From Sulfurimonas sp. (GTDB taxonomy: Bacteria > Campylobacterota > Campylobacteria > Campylobacterales > Sulfurimonadaceae), in NCBI GenBank assembly GCA_027063505.1, contig JAMORO010000076.1, positions 1 through 62,459 of the forward strand: a stretch of 62,459 bases of DNA, in the 5' to 3' direction. Each line of letters opens with the position of its first letter. Position 1 is the first letter of the stretch. Made by a program: the position numbers and the translations under genes. Under the pieces are notes generated by a model, which did no database searches, was not told the DNA's origin, and saw only the letters and a list, made by a program, of their open reading frames with translations. Below are positions 36,111 to 43,771 of this stretch, one piece after another.

Positions 36111-36143
36111 ATGTAAATCCTTTTTTATAATTTATATGGAAGT

Positions 36144-36149
36144 ATTATA
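36144..36149 (-). promoter_or_regulatory. -10 box for trxA operon
   Basis: TATAAT on the minus strand, preceded by TTG, 33 bases before the trxA start. Perfect consensus and a sensible leader length. No other promoter is evident for the three-gene redox operon. Confidence 0.55.
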
Positions 36150-36164
36150 CAACTAATTGGTTAA

Positions 36165-37397
36165 TCATATCTTTAGCTTTAATATTTTTAATATTATTAT
36201 AAAAAATATAAGAGAAGCTACACAAAGTAACACTAATCCACCTAAAAAGAGAGCTTGATTAGTGAGTAAAAGAGCCAAGGTTGTTAAAGTAAGTCCGCTG
36301 AGTGAGTAAAACCACTGGAGTTGTGCTAGTTTTGTTGGGAGCAGTTCATGAAGCATCGGTATAGGCTGCTCTTCAATAAGAGGTGAGTAGATATGAAACC
36401 ATATAAGGAAAGGAATAACCTTATAAAAGTTCCCAATAATAACAAAACCGAAGAATCCAATGAAGAGTAGCCAAACACCACTTTTAAGATAAAGGATATT
36501 CTCTGTGGATAGGTATACAAGAAGTAGGATAAATGCGATAAGAAAAGAGCTAAAGGCTACATACATTGATTTTGCCCAGATATCATGTTTGACTCTTTTT
36601 CTACTACTTGTCATCTTATAGAGTTGGTAGAAGTATAAAATAACGGCAAGTGAAGTGAAAAAATAAGCAAGAGACTCTAATAGCGTTTTATAAAAGAAGA
36701 TAGAGAGCATCATGAGAATAACTCCAAATGCTACTGTATAAAAACTATTTGTAAACTCATTGTCACTAATACGAGCAGATGACCCAAACATAGGAATAAG
36801 AATGATGCTAATTCCCATGATAAGTAGAACAACAAAACCAACAACGAGACCGAAGGTGTGCATATTTAAAATATCATGCGGATTAATATCTATGTAACCA
36901 TTAAATGCTGCAGCCATTACTAAACCTGTAATAATACCGATGAGAAGAAAGAAGTTACTCATCTTCATCGCTTTAGTAATGCTTGTTTTTCTTTTTGAGT
37001 TCTTGAGTGTAAGTAAAAACTCTCCAGCATAGAGAAGCATCGCTACAAGGACAAGTGATCCGCCAGTGAGTAAAAAAGTTACATCAATATAGAAGCCATA
37101 GAGCATAAGCAGGAGTCCTGAGACTAAAAATATCCAGAGATATTTAAAAATAGCTACACTATAGTGTTTTGTCTCAACTACAATAGGACCTAGTTGTGCC
37201 ATGGCAGCAAAGATACCCATCATGACAAAGCCAAGCATATAGAGGTGTACCCAACCAATAAGCTTGAAGTCTTGAATATCTAAGTTAATATCGATAAAAA
37301 AAAGCCAAAACATACTTAAAGCATAAAATCCAGCACTTATTAGAAAGTAAGGAGCCATAAGTTTGATAGGTGGCGAGAAGTTTGGTGACACATTCAT
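36165..37397 (-). CDS. Multi-pass membrane protein resembling NnrS / haem-copper oxidase subunit I
   Basis: 410 residues, about 12 membrane helices. Histidines sit where haem or metal ligands occur in oxidase-like folds: WVHLYMLGFVMMGIFAA in the second helix, NPHDILNMHTFGLVVGF in the sixth region, and IPFLIWFHIYSPL late in the protein. This pattern resembles NnrS and other subunit-I-like proteins tied to nitric oxide or oxygen metabolism, but the family cannot be fixed by eye. It is divergent from a truncated haemoglobin gene with 83 bases between, which supports a haem/NO/O2 theme. Start ATG 37397. Confidence 0.55.
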   Translation of the reverse strand: MNVSPNFSPPIKLMAPYFLISAGFYALSMFWLFFIDINLDIQDFKLIGWVHLYMLGFVMMGIFAAMAQLGPIVVETKHYSVAIFKYLWIFLVSGLLLMLYGFYIDVTFLLTGGSLVLVAMLLYAGEFLLTLKNSKRKTSITKAMKMSNFFLLIGIITGLVMAAAFNGYIDINPHDILNMHTFGLVVGFVVLLIMGISIILIPMFGSSARISDNEFTNSFYTVAFGVILMMLSIFFYKTLLESLAYFFTSLAVILYFYQLYKMTSSRKRVKHDIWAKSMYVAFSSFLIAFILLLVYLSTENILYLKSGVWLLFIGFFGFVIIGNFYKVIPFLIWFHIYSPLIEEQPIPMLHELLPTKLAQLQWFYSLSGLTLTTLALLLTNQALFLGGLVLLCVASLIFFIIILKILKLKI

Positions 37398-37448
37398 AAG
37401 TTAAGCCTCTGTATAAAAAAATTCTAAACATTTTACAGTAATAACAAG

Positions 37449-37454
37449 TATAAT
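37449..37454 (+). promoter_or_regulatory. -10 box for the truncated haemoglobin gene
   Basis: TATAAT preceded by AACAAG, 27 bases before ATG 37481. Perfect consensus; ribosome site TTAAGGG lies between. It leaves a leader of about 20 bases. Confidence 0.6.
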
Positions 37455-37480
37455 TCTAGCAAATAAATTAAGGGTTTAGT

Positions 37481-37924
37481 ATGAAACTTACAGTAACAGA
37501 TGGGACAATTGGTGTTAGACCACCCGTAACAAAGCCACACCCTGGTTTTTTACATGAAGTAGGTAAAGAGAGATTTCATCAGTTAGTGTATGATCATTAT
37601 GATCTTATAGAGAAGAGTGATATAGGTTTTCTTTTTCCTATCCTTGATGAAGAGGATTTTGATGAGGCAAAACGCCATGCTTTTACATTTTTACTTGAGA
37701 TCTCTGGAGGTGAAGCACTTTTTTCTAAAGAGAGAGGGGATCATCAGATGGTTGGTCGTCATGCACCGTTTCGTATAGATGAAGAGGGGCGAAAAATCTG
37801 GTTAGAACTCTATGCACAGCTTTTGGAACCTTTAGCTGATGAGGGTATAACAGAAGAGTATATTCAATCTTTTTGGGATTATCTAGATATATTCTCTATG
37901 TGGTTAGTAAATACAGAGAGTTAA
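37481..37924 (+). CDS. Group II truncated haemoglobin
   Basis: 147 residues. The core motif VGRHAPFRI gives the proximal haem ligand H94, and the downstream W107 (KIWLEL) matches the TrpG8 of group II (TrHbO-type) globins. An early PHPGFLHEVGKERFHQLVYDHY segment forms the B/E helix region with a distal tyrosine. Such proteins bind O2 or NO; C. jejuni has relatives in its nitrosative and oxygen response. It carries an N-terminal extension of about 20 residues. Single gene with its own promoter. Confidence 0.88.
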   Translation: MKLTVTDGTIGVRPPVTKPHPGFLHEVGKERFHQLVYDHYDLIEKSDIGFLFPILDEEDFDEAKRHAFTFLLEISGGEALFSKERGDHQMVGRHAPFRIDEEGRKIWLELYAQLLEPLADEGITEEYIQSFWDYLDIFSMWLVNTES

Positions 37925-37938
37925 TGATAGATGGCGTT

Positions 37939-38718
37939 TTAAAACGCCATGGTGTAGGGTTTGTGTTTTATGAAGTATGTTACTTCACTGTAACCAACTT
38001 CTTTGGCTAGTTTTACTATTTTATCTTCATACATATTTATCTGTTTTGGTGAGTGTGCGTCTGATGCAAAAGTGATGGGGATATTAAGTTCAAATGCCAT
38101 CTCTAAAAGATCTTTAGATGGATAGGGCTCTTCTACTTTTTTTCTATATCCTGCAACATTGAGTTCTAAAACCATATCTGCTTTCTTTATGGACAAAAGA
38201 GCATCTCTCGCCATATCTACAATACTCCCTTTAGGCATAAACTTAAAAACTTTTATAAGATCAAAATGGCCTACTATATCAAAGAGCTTACTTTTCGCCA
38301 TATCTTCAATAGTATCAAAATACTTTTGCCAGATTTCATCTATGTTTTGTTCTTCCCATTTTCCTATAAACTCAGGATTATCAAATCCCCAACCCTCTAG
38401 AAAATGAACACTTCCTATAAGATAATCTACATCAGCATTCAGAACCCTTTTATCCATATGGCCAGGAAGATAATCAACTTCATAGCCAAGTAAGATTTGA
38501 ATCTCTTTTTTATACTTCTCTTTTGCGATGAGTACTTCTGCTTCATAATCTTGCATATCGCTAAACTTCATTCGATATTTTGGATCAAAATCCATAGGTG
38601 CATGATCTGAAAAACCAAATATTTTTATTCCTGCTTTTATAGCACTTTGGATATATTCTTCTATGCTTCCCTCGGCATGATTACAAAGAGGTGTATGGTT
38701 ATGTAAATCTACTATCAT
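37939..38718 (-). CDS. PHP-family histidinol-phosphatase (HisJ type)
   Basis: 259 residues. Metal-binding motifs of the PHP domain are present: DLHNHTPLCNHAEG, GFSDHAPM, IGSVHFL, DIVGHFDLIK and a late ASDAHSP. This set matches the trinuclear-metal HisK/HisJ phosphatases that make histidinol in Campylobacterota and Firmicutes. No other his gene is adjacent, so a general phosphoesterase function is not excluded. Convergent with the globin gene, divergent from cheZ. Confidence 0.8.
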   Translation of the reverse strand: MIVDLHNHTPLCNHAEGSIEEYIQSAIKAGIKIFGFSDHAPMDFDPKYRMKFSDMQDYEAEVLIAKEKYKKEIQILLGYEVDYLPGHMDKRVLNADVDYLIGSVHFLEGWGFDNPEFIGKWEEQNIDEIWQKYFDTIEDMAKSKLFDIVGHFDLIKVFKFMPKGSIVDMARDALLSIKKADMVLELNVAGYRKKVEEPYPSKDLLEMAFELNIPITFASDAHSPKQINMYEDKIVKLAKEVGYSEVTYFIKHKPYTMAF

Positions 38719-38800
38719 TATTTTCTCATATTTATAGTTTTTATGCTATTATAGTGTTAATTTAATAAATATATACAATTTTGATCTTGGAGAAGAGTTT

Positions 38801-39529
38801 ATGACACAAGAAGAATTAGATGCTCTTATGAATGGCGGGATAGACTTAGATGAGTTAGAAGATAGCACTTCAGAAGAAGATACTATCCCAACAGATGTAC
38901 AGACAGAAACAGCAGAGGCAATAGCAGATGAACTTGCTTCAGAAGATATGAGTGACTCTGATATACCTGCCGGTTACTCTGACGATACGGCACATCAGTG
39001 GCCACTTCCTGCTACAGATGAAAATAAAATGGTACACCAACTTGATGATGTAACAAAAGAGTCTGAAGAGAAGGCAAGTGAAATTTTTGATATTATTGAA
39101 AATATCTCTAATGACTTGATGGAAAAAGAGGAAGAGGCACAAAAAACTATAGATACAATAACTGCTAATATTACTCTTTTTAAAACACTCACAACTAAGT
39201 TTCCAGATGTTGAAGCATTCTCTACAAGTTTAACTCAAAATGAGGAAGCACTTGTCGCTGCAAATGACATCATAGAGACAATGCAAAATAGTGGAGACTC
39301 TATTATGAGTGTTATGGATATAATGCAGTACCAAGATATTCATCGTCAAAAAATTGAGCGAGTTATAAATGTTATGCGTGCACTCTCGAAATATATGAAT
39401 ACTCTCTTTGAAGGTAAAATCGATGATGATAAACGTGTGAGTTCTGCACAGCATATCGCAGGAGATACACATAATGATGTTGCATCGGCTGATGATATTG
39501 AAGCACTACTTGAACAATTTGGAAGCTAA
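38801..39529 (+). CDS. cheZ: CheZ-type chemotaxis phosphatase
   Basis: 242 residues. The catalytic CheZ signature is seen as QYQDIHRQKIERVINVM, with D179-x3-Q183 spaced as in E. coli D143/Q147; it lies on a long helix (residues ~85-205). CheZ dephosphorylates CheY-P. The protein has a short C-terminal CheY-tail-like helix (ADDIEALLEQFGS) and an unusual N-terminus MTQEELDALMNGG resembling the N-terminal peptide of FliM/FliY. HP0170 of H. pylori, the divergent CheZ there, also neighbours a U32 peptidase gene. Stop overlaps the next start. Confidence 0.85.
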   Translation: MTQEELDALMNGGIDLDELEDSTSEEDTIPTDVQTETAEAIADELASEDMSDSDIPAGYSDDTAHQWPLPATDENKMVHQLDDVTKESEEKASEIFDIIENISNDLMEKEEEAQKTIDTITANITLFKTLTTKFPDVEAFSTSLTQNEEALVAANDIIETMQNSGDSIMSVMDIMQYQDIHRQKIERVINVMRALSKYMNTLFEGKIDDDKRVSSAQHIAGDTHNDVASADDIEALLEQFGS

Positions 39530-40818
39530 TGAAAAAAGTAGAATTACTCTCTCCTGCAGGGACTTTAGAAAAACTTAAAATTGCTTTTGATTTTGGTGCT
39601 GATGCTGTTTATGGTGGTGTTTCTCACTTTTCACTTCGTATCCGTTCTGGTAAAGAGTTTAGTATGGAGGATTTTAAAGAAGGTATAGAGTATGCTCATG
39701 AGCGAGGTAAAAAAGTCTATGCAACTATCAATGGATTTCCTTTTAACTCACAACTTTCACTGCTGAAAAAACATATTGTGGCTATGGGTGAGTTAAAGCC
39801 GGATGCTTTCATCGTAGCGACTCCTGGTGTTTTAAAACTCTGTCACGACTTAGTACCAGATATGCCACTTCATCTCTCAACACAAGCAAATGTTATGAAT
39901 GTTTTGGATGCTCAGATTTATCATGATATGGGTGCGACTCGTATTATTACCGCTCGTGAAATTTCTCTTAAAGATTTAGTGGCCATTAAAGCTGAACTTC
40001 CAGACTTAGAGCTTGAAGTTTTTGTTCATGGTAGTATGTGTTTTGCCTATAGTGGACGCTGTCTTATCTCTACACTTCAGTCTGGCCGTGTACCTAATCG
40101 TGGTTCATGTGCGAATGATTGTCGTTTTGAGTATGAGATGTATGCAGCAAATCCTGAGACAGGAACACTCTTTAGACTAGAACAAGATGAGGGTGTTGGA
40201 ACATACATTATGAATGCAAAAGATCTCAACCTTGCTTCACATATGAAAGAGATTTTAGATAGTGGTGTAGTTGATAGTGTAAAAGTAGAGGGTCGTACTA
40301 AAACTGCTTACTATGCAGCTACAACAGCAAAAGCATATAGAATGGCGATAGATGACTACTATAAGGGTGAGTTTAATGATGCAAAGTATCAGTATGAACT
40401 CCAATCTTTACAAAATCGTGGCTATACAGATGCCTATCTAGTATCTCGTCCTTTTGAGCGTCATGATACTCAGAGTTTAGACTTTTCTATGCAACTTGGA
40501 ACACATCAAGTAAGTGGTGTTGTGACTCCTGATGGTACACACTTCTTATGTAAGTTTAAAACTGAACCCCAAGATGAACTTGAAGCTGTTTTCCCTGTAG
40601 GGAGTAAAGTTGATTTAGTAGATAATGAGTATGGAACAACTTATGAAAAAGAGGGTCGTTTTTATCTAAAATTTAAACAACTCAAAACTGAAAAAGGAAA
40701 ACTTTACGAAGCTATTCATAGTGGTAACACAAATGAGATAGTGCTACCAACGAAGTTTCCAGCCTTCACATTTTTTAGAATACCATCAACTCCAGATATG
40801 GGAACAAATCCTAAATAA
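39529..40818 (+). CDS. U32 family peptidase / RlhA-like protein
   Basis: 429 residues. Signature VELLSPAGTLEKLKIAFDFGADAVYGG at the N-terminus (only partly quoted here as family marker), STQANVMN, and the family's central EVFVHGSMCFAYSGRCLIS with conserved cysteines, plus SCANDCRFEYE and VKVEGRTKTAYY. H. pylori HP0169 (called PrtC) is the syntenic homologue. Modern members of this family act in 23S rRNA or tRNA hydroxylation rather than proteolysis (RlhA, TrhP), so the peptidase name may mislead. Start overlaps cheZ stop by one base. Confidence 0.85.
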   Translation: MKKVELLSPAGTLEKLKIAFDFGADAVYGGVSHFSLRIRSGKEFSMEDFKEGIEYAHERGKKVYATINGFPFNSQLSLLKKHIVAMGELKPDAFIVATPGVLKLCHDLVPDMPLHLSTQANVMNVLDAQIYHDMGATRIITAREISLKDLVAIKAELPDLELEVFVHGSMCFAYSGRCLISTLQSGRVPNRGSCANDCRFEYEMYAANPETGTLFRLEQDEGVGTYIMNAKDLNLASHMKEILDSGVVDSVKVEGRTKTAYYAATTAKAYRMAIDDYYKGEFNDAKYQYELQSLQNRGYTDAYLVSRPFERHDTQSLDFSMQLGTHQVSGVVTPDGTHFLCKFKTEPQDELEAVFPVGSKVDLVDNEYGTTYEKEGRFYLKFKQLKTEKGKLYEAIHSGNTNEIVLPTKFPAFTFFRIPSTPDMGTNPK

Positions 40819-40835
40819 TCATTATAAAAAAATGA

Positions 40836-40841
40836 TATAAT
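40836..40841 (+). promoter_or_regulatory. -10 box for purE
   Basis: TATAAT 28 bases before the purE ATG, with an A-rich and AT-only upstream region. A weak ATCATT/AATGAT stem just before it may mark the end of the U32 transcript. Confidence 0.55.
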
Positions 40842-40869
40842 TCTGGAACAAAAACTAAGGACAAAAACT

Positions 40870-41367
40870 ATGAAATTTGTATCTATCGTAATGGGATCAA
40901 AAAGTGACTATGAAGTAATGAAGTCGTGTGCAGACACACTTGAAGCATTTGGTGTTAACTATGAGCTAATTGTATCATCGGCACACCGTTCACCTTCAAG
41001 AACAGTAAAGTATATTCACGATGCTGAAGAGAAAGGTTCTCAAGTATTTATCGCTGCGGCTGGAATGGCTGCACACTTAGCGGGTGTTTTAGCTTCTAAA
41101 ACAATCAAGCCAATTATCGGTGTACCGATGTCTGCTTCTGCACTAGCAGGAATAGATGCACTTCTTTCAACTGTACAGATGCCAGCTGGAATGCCAGTTG
41201 CTACAGTTGCTATAGGAAAAGCGGGTGCGATTAACTCAGCCTTTCTTGCGATGCAGATTTTAGCTTTAAGTGATGAAGAGTTAGCGATAAAACTTCAAGA
41301 AGATAAAATAGCAAAAGCAAAAAAAGTTGAAATGGACTCTTTAGAAATAGAGACAATTATAGCTTAG
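40870..41367 (+). CDS. purE: N5-carboxyaminoimidazole ribonucleotide mutase
   Basis: 165 residues, class I PurE. GSKSDYEVMKSC near residue 9, SAHRSPSRT near 38-46 (active-site His), and FIAAAGMAAHLAGVLA followed by VPMSASALAG are diagnostic. Rearranges N5-CAIR to CAIR in de novo purine synthesis. Probably co-transcribed with the two following genes. Confidence 0.96.
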   Translation: MKFVSIVMGSKSDYEVMKSCADTLEAFGVNYELIVSSAHRSPSRTVKYIHDAEEKGSQVFIAAAGMAAHLAGVLASKTIKPIIGVPMSASALAGIDALLSTVQMPAGMPVATVAIGKAGAINSAFLAMQILALSDEELAIKLQEDKIAKAKKVEMDSLEIETIIA

Positions 41368-41384
41368 TAAAAGAGGGGCAAGAT

Positions 41385-41858
41385 ATGACTTGGATGAGCG
41401 ATGCGGAGTATATTGAATTAACTGGTTTGAGTATTGAGTCTATTGAAGAGTTGATAGACCATGGAAAACTCACTGTTAAAGTAGAAAATGGTACTCGCTA
41501 TATCGATCCATCTAAAGGGACAACAGAGTCTGTTGTCCCTGTAAAACTTGCGCAACTTGCAGAGCGAAATACCCATGAGATGCTGGTACAACCTGAGTTT
41601 GTAGAGAAAACTATAGGAACTATCATTAATCTTCATGAGAAAGTTCTTGATGCAAAAGATGAAACTATTGAGGCTGTTAAGGTTGAAAATGAGTTTCTCA
41701 GGGAAGCACTCGCTTCACTGCAAGAACTTTATGATGAAGATAGAAAAACTATTCATACCCTTCAAGAACAACTCAAACTCTCCCAACAAGAGGTAGAATT
41801 TATGCGACGTAAGTATAAACTTATGTGGAATAAGGCTATCGCAGATCATACAGAATAA
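41385..41858 (+). CDS. Conserved Campylobacterota protein, possible DUF3972
   Basis: 157 residues. The N-terminus WMSDAEYIELTGLSIESIEELIDHGKL looks like a small helix-turn-helix or MerR-type DNA-recognition fold followed by a wing-like TRYIDP. Residues about 70-150 form a predicted coiled coil (EKVLDAKDETIEAVKVENEFL and onward). This could be a nucleoid or structural protein; I recall similar proteins in Campylobacterota as DUF3972 but cannot confirm it. Between purE (17 bases) and the DUF89 gene (6 bases), in one operon. Confidence 0.6.
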   Translation: MTWMSDAEYIELTGLSIESIEELIDHGKLTVKVENGTRYIDPSKGTTESVVPVKLAQLAERNTHEMLVQPEFVEKTIGTIINLHEKVLDAKDETIEAVKVENEFLREALASLQELYDEDRKTIHTLQEQLKLSQQEVEFMRRKYKLMWNKAIADHTE

Positions 41859-41864
41859 AACTAA

Positions 41865-42722
41865 ATGTTTATAGATGAAGCATGTGTTACATGCATAATT
41901 AATCAGAGTGTTAAGGTCGCTGATGCTATTAATGCATCAGATGAACTAGAGAACTCTTTAGTCTCCACTATTACATCTATGAGCAGAGAGTTTTCATTTA
42001 CAAAAACACCGCCAGAGATTGCTGCAGATGTGTATGAAAAAATGGCTTTTATAGCCCAAAAAGAGGACCTTTATGATGAGGTCAAGAGACTCTCAACAGA
42101 GAAGGCATTAAGTTTTGTTTCCCCTTTAAAGCTTAAACTTCAAGAGAGTAGTGATAGACTCTTAACCGCTACAAAAATAGCAGTAGCTGGGAATGTCATT
42201 GACCTCGCTGCAGCTGTAGAGTTTGACCTTGAAGAGGAGCTAGAGAGAGTATTTGAGACAGCGTTTGCACATGATGACTTTATAAAACTTCAAACTGAAC
42301 TTACAAAAGCAGAAACTGTTTTAATCATTGGTGATAATGTTGGAGAGCATATTTTTGATTTTATGTTTATCCAAACACTTAAGGAGCTCTATCCAAACGC
42401 TATCTATAGTTATATGGTGCGAGGGAATCCTATTATTAATGATGTCACGATGAAAGAAGCAAAAGAGGCAGGGTTTGACAAACTTTGTAATCTTGTTGAT
42501 AGTGGTGTAAATACTCCAGGTTTTGCCTATTCTCGTGCGAACATAGAGTCACAAAAACTTTTTGAGAGTGCTGATCTGGTTATAAGTAAAGGAATGGGGA
42601 ACTACGAGTGTATGAGTGAGTCACATAGAAAAAACATCTGCTTTTTACTAAAGGTAAAGTGTGAGGTAGTTGCTTCTTCTTTAAACGCTACAGTTGGTGA
42701 TATAATCTGTAAATTAGCATAA
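41865..42722 (+). CDS. DUF89 / ARMT1-like metal-dependent protein
   Basis: 285 residues. The DUF89 core is recognisable: N-terminal helix with [28 protein letters not shown] (metal-binding Asp-Asn), [14 protein letters not shown] and [16 protein letters not shown]. Family members are metal-dependent phosphatases acting on damaged sugar phosphates or related metabolites. An early CVTC pair may bind a metal. Substrate unknown here. Confidence 0.78.
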   Translation: MFIDEACVTCIINQSVKVADAINASDELENSLVSTITSMSREFSFTKTPPEIAADVYEKMAFIAQKEDLYDEVKRLSTEKALSFVSPLKLKLQESSDRLLTATKIAVAGNVIDLAAAVEFDLEEELERVFETAFAHDDFIKLQTELTKAETVLIIGDNVGEHIFDFMFIQTLKELYPNAIYSYMVRGNPIINDVTMKEAKEAGFDKLCNLVDSGVNTPGFAYSRANIESQKLFESADLVISKGMGNYECMSESHRKNICFLLKVKCEVVASSLNATVGDIICKLA

Positions 42723-42727
42723 TTTGC

Positions 42728-42733
42728 TATAAT
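42728..42733 (+). promoter_or_regulatory. -10 box for glyQ
   Basis: TATAAT within TTTGCTATAATTTC, 42 bases before ATG 42776. Perfect consensus. It overlaps the space just past the DUF89 stop. Confidence 0.55.
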
Positions 42734-42775
42734 TTCAAAAATAATATAGTTAGATACAAAATAAGGAATAGACGA

Positions 42776-43660
42776 ATGATAACTTTTAGTGCAATGCTTC
42801 TAAAACTACAAGAATTTTGGATGAATGAGGGGTGTAATATAGTACAACCTTACGATATTCCAGCAGGGGCGGGAACATTTCATCCCGCTACTTTCCTTCG
42901 TTCACTAGACTCTACTCCTTGGGCAACTGCTTATGTAGCTCCCTCTCGCCGTCCGACTGATGGTCGTTATGGAGAGAACCCTAATAGACTTGGAAGTTAT
43001 TATCAGTTTCAAGCACTTATAAAACCATCTCCAGATAATATTCAAGAGCTTTATCTGAAATCTTTAGAGTTTTTAGGTCTTGATGTCTCTAAACATGATA
43101 TTCGTTTTATCGAAGATAACTGGGAATCACCAACACTTGGTGCTTGGGGACTTGGTTGGGAAGTGTGGCTTAATGGTATGGAAGTAACACAGTTTACATA
43201 CTTTCAACAAGTTGGTGGGATAGAGTGTAACCCTGTAGCTGTTGAGATTACTTATGGGACAGAGCGTTTAGCGATGTACCTACAAGGTGTTGATACTATC
43301 TTTGATATCGTTTGGAATGAAGATAAAGATGGAAATAAAACTTACTACCGTGATGTGCATAAAGAGAGTGAGATAGAGTTCTCTAAGTATAACTTCGAAG
43401 TAGCAGATACAGATATGCTTTTTCATGAGTTTGAAGCAAAAACAGCAGAGTGTTTAAGAACACTAGAATCGGGACTCCCTCTTCCTGCTTATGATTTATG
43501 TATGATGGTCTCAAATGTATTTAATGTTTTAGATGCAAGAAAAGCGATTAGTCAGACAGAACGTCAAAACTATATGCTTAAAATCCGTGAACTCTCAAAA
43601 GGGTGTGCAGAGCTTTATAAAGCACAGGAACCAGAGCGTTTAAAAAGAGTAAATGGGTAA
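42776..43660 (+). CDS. glyQ: Glycyl-tRNA synthetase alpha subunit
   Basis: 294 residues, complete for GlyQ. Markers: [46 protein letters not shown] and [24 protein letters not shown], the class II catalytic core. It pairs with GlyS (beta subunit), not found in the window. A clear terminator follows. Confidence 0.96.
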   Translation: MITFSAMLLKLQEFWMNEGCNIVQPYDIPAGAGTFHPATFLRSLDSTPWATAYVAPSRRPTDGRYGENPNRLGSYYQFQALIKPSPDNIQELYLKSLEFLGLDVSKHDIRFIEDNWESPTLGAWGLGWEVWLNGMEVTQFTYFQQVGGIECNPVAVEITYGTERLAMYLQGVDTIFDIVWNEDKDGNKTYYRDVHKESEIEFSKYNFEVADTDMLFHEFEAKTAECLRTLESGLPLPAYDLCMMVSNVFNVLDARKAISQTERQNYMLKIRELSKGCAELYKAQEPERLKRVNG

Positions 43661-43671
43661 ATAATTGTAAG

Positions 43672-43694
43672 ATATGACTATTTGTCATATTTTT
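43672..43694 (+). terminator. Rho-independent terminator of glyQ
   Basis: ATATGAC (43672-43678) pairs with GTCATAT (43684-43690) around a 5-base loop, extendable by G.U and A-U pairs, followed by a T-run. It starts 12 bases after the glyQ stop. Confidence 0.65.
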
Positions 43695-43716
43695 ACATCG
43701 AGTGTAAAAAATAGCT

Positions 43717-43722
43717 TATACT
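43717..43722 (+). promoter_or_regulatory. -10 box for the RecD2-type helicase gene
   Basis: TATACT in GCTTATACTTT, 49 bases before ATG 43772, just after the glyQ terminator. One mismatch to consensus. Confidence 0.4.
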
Positions 43723-43771
43723 TTCTCCTAATTAAACAAAATAATAATATATCTTCGTAGAGAGTACAAAT

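Noticed and set aside
39529-40818. Secreted collagenase (PrtC)
   Set aside because: No signal peptide; the U32 family is now linked mainly to RNA modification, so the collagenase label is not supported.
42734-42775. Glycine riboswitch upstream of glyQ
   Set aside because: The leader after the promoter is only about 35 bases, far too short for a riboswitch.
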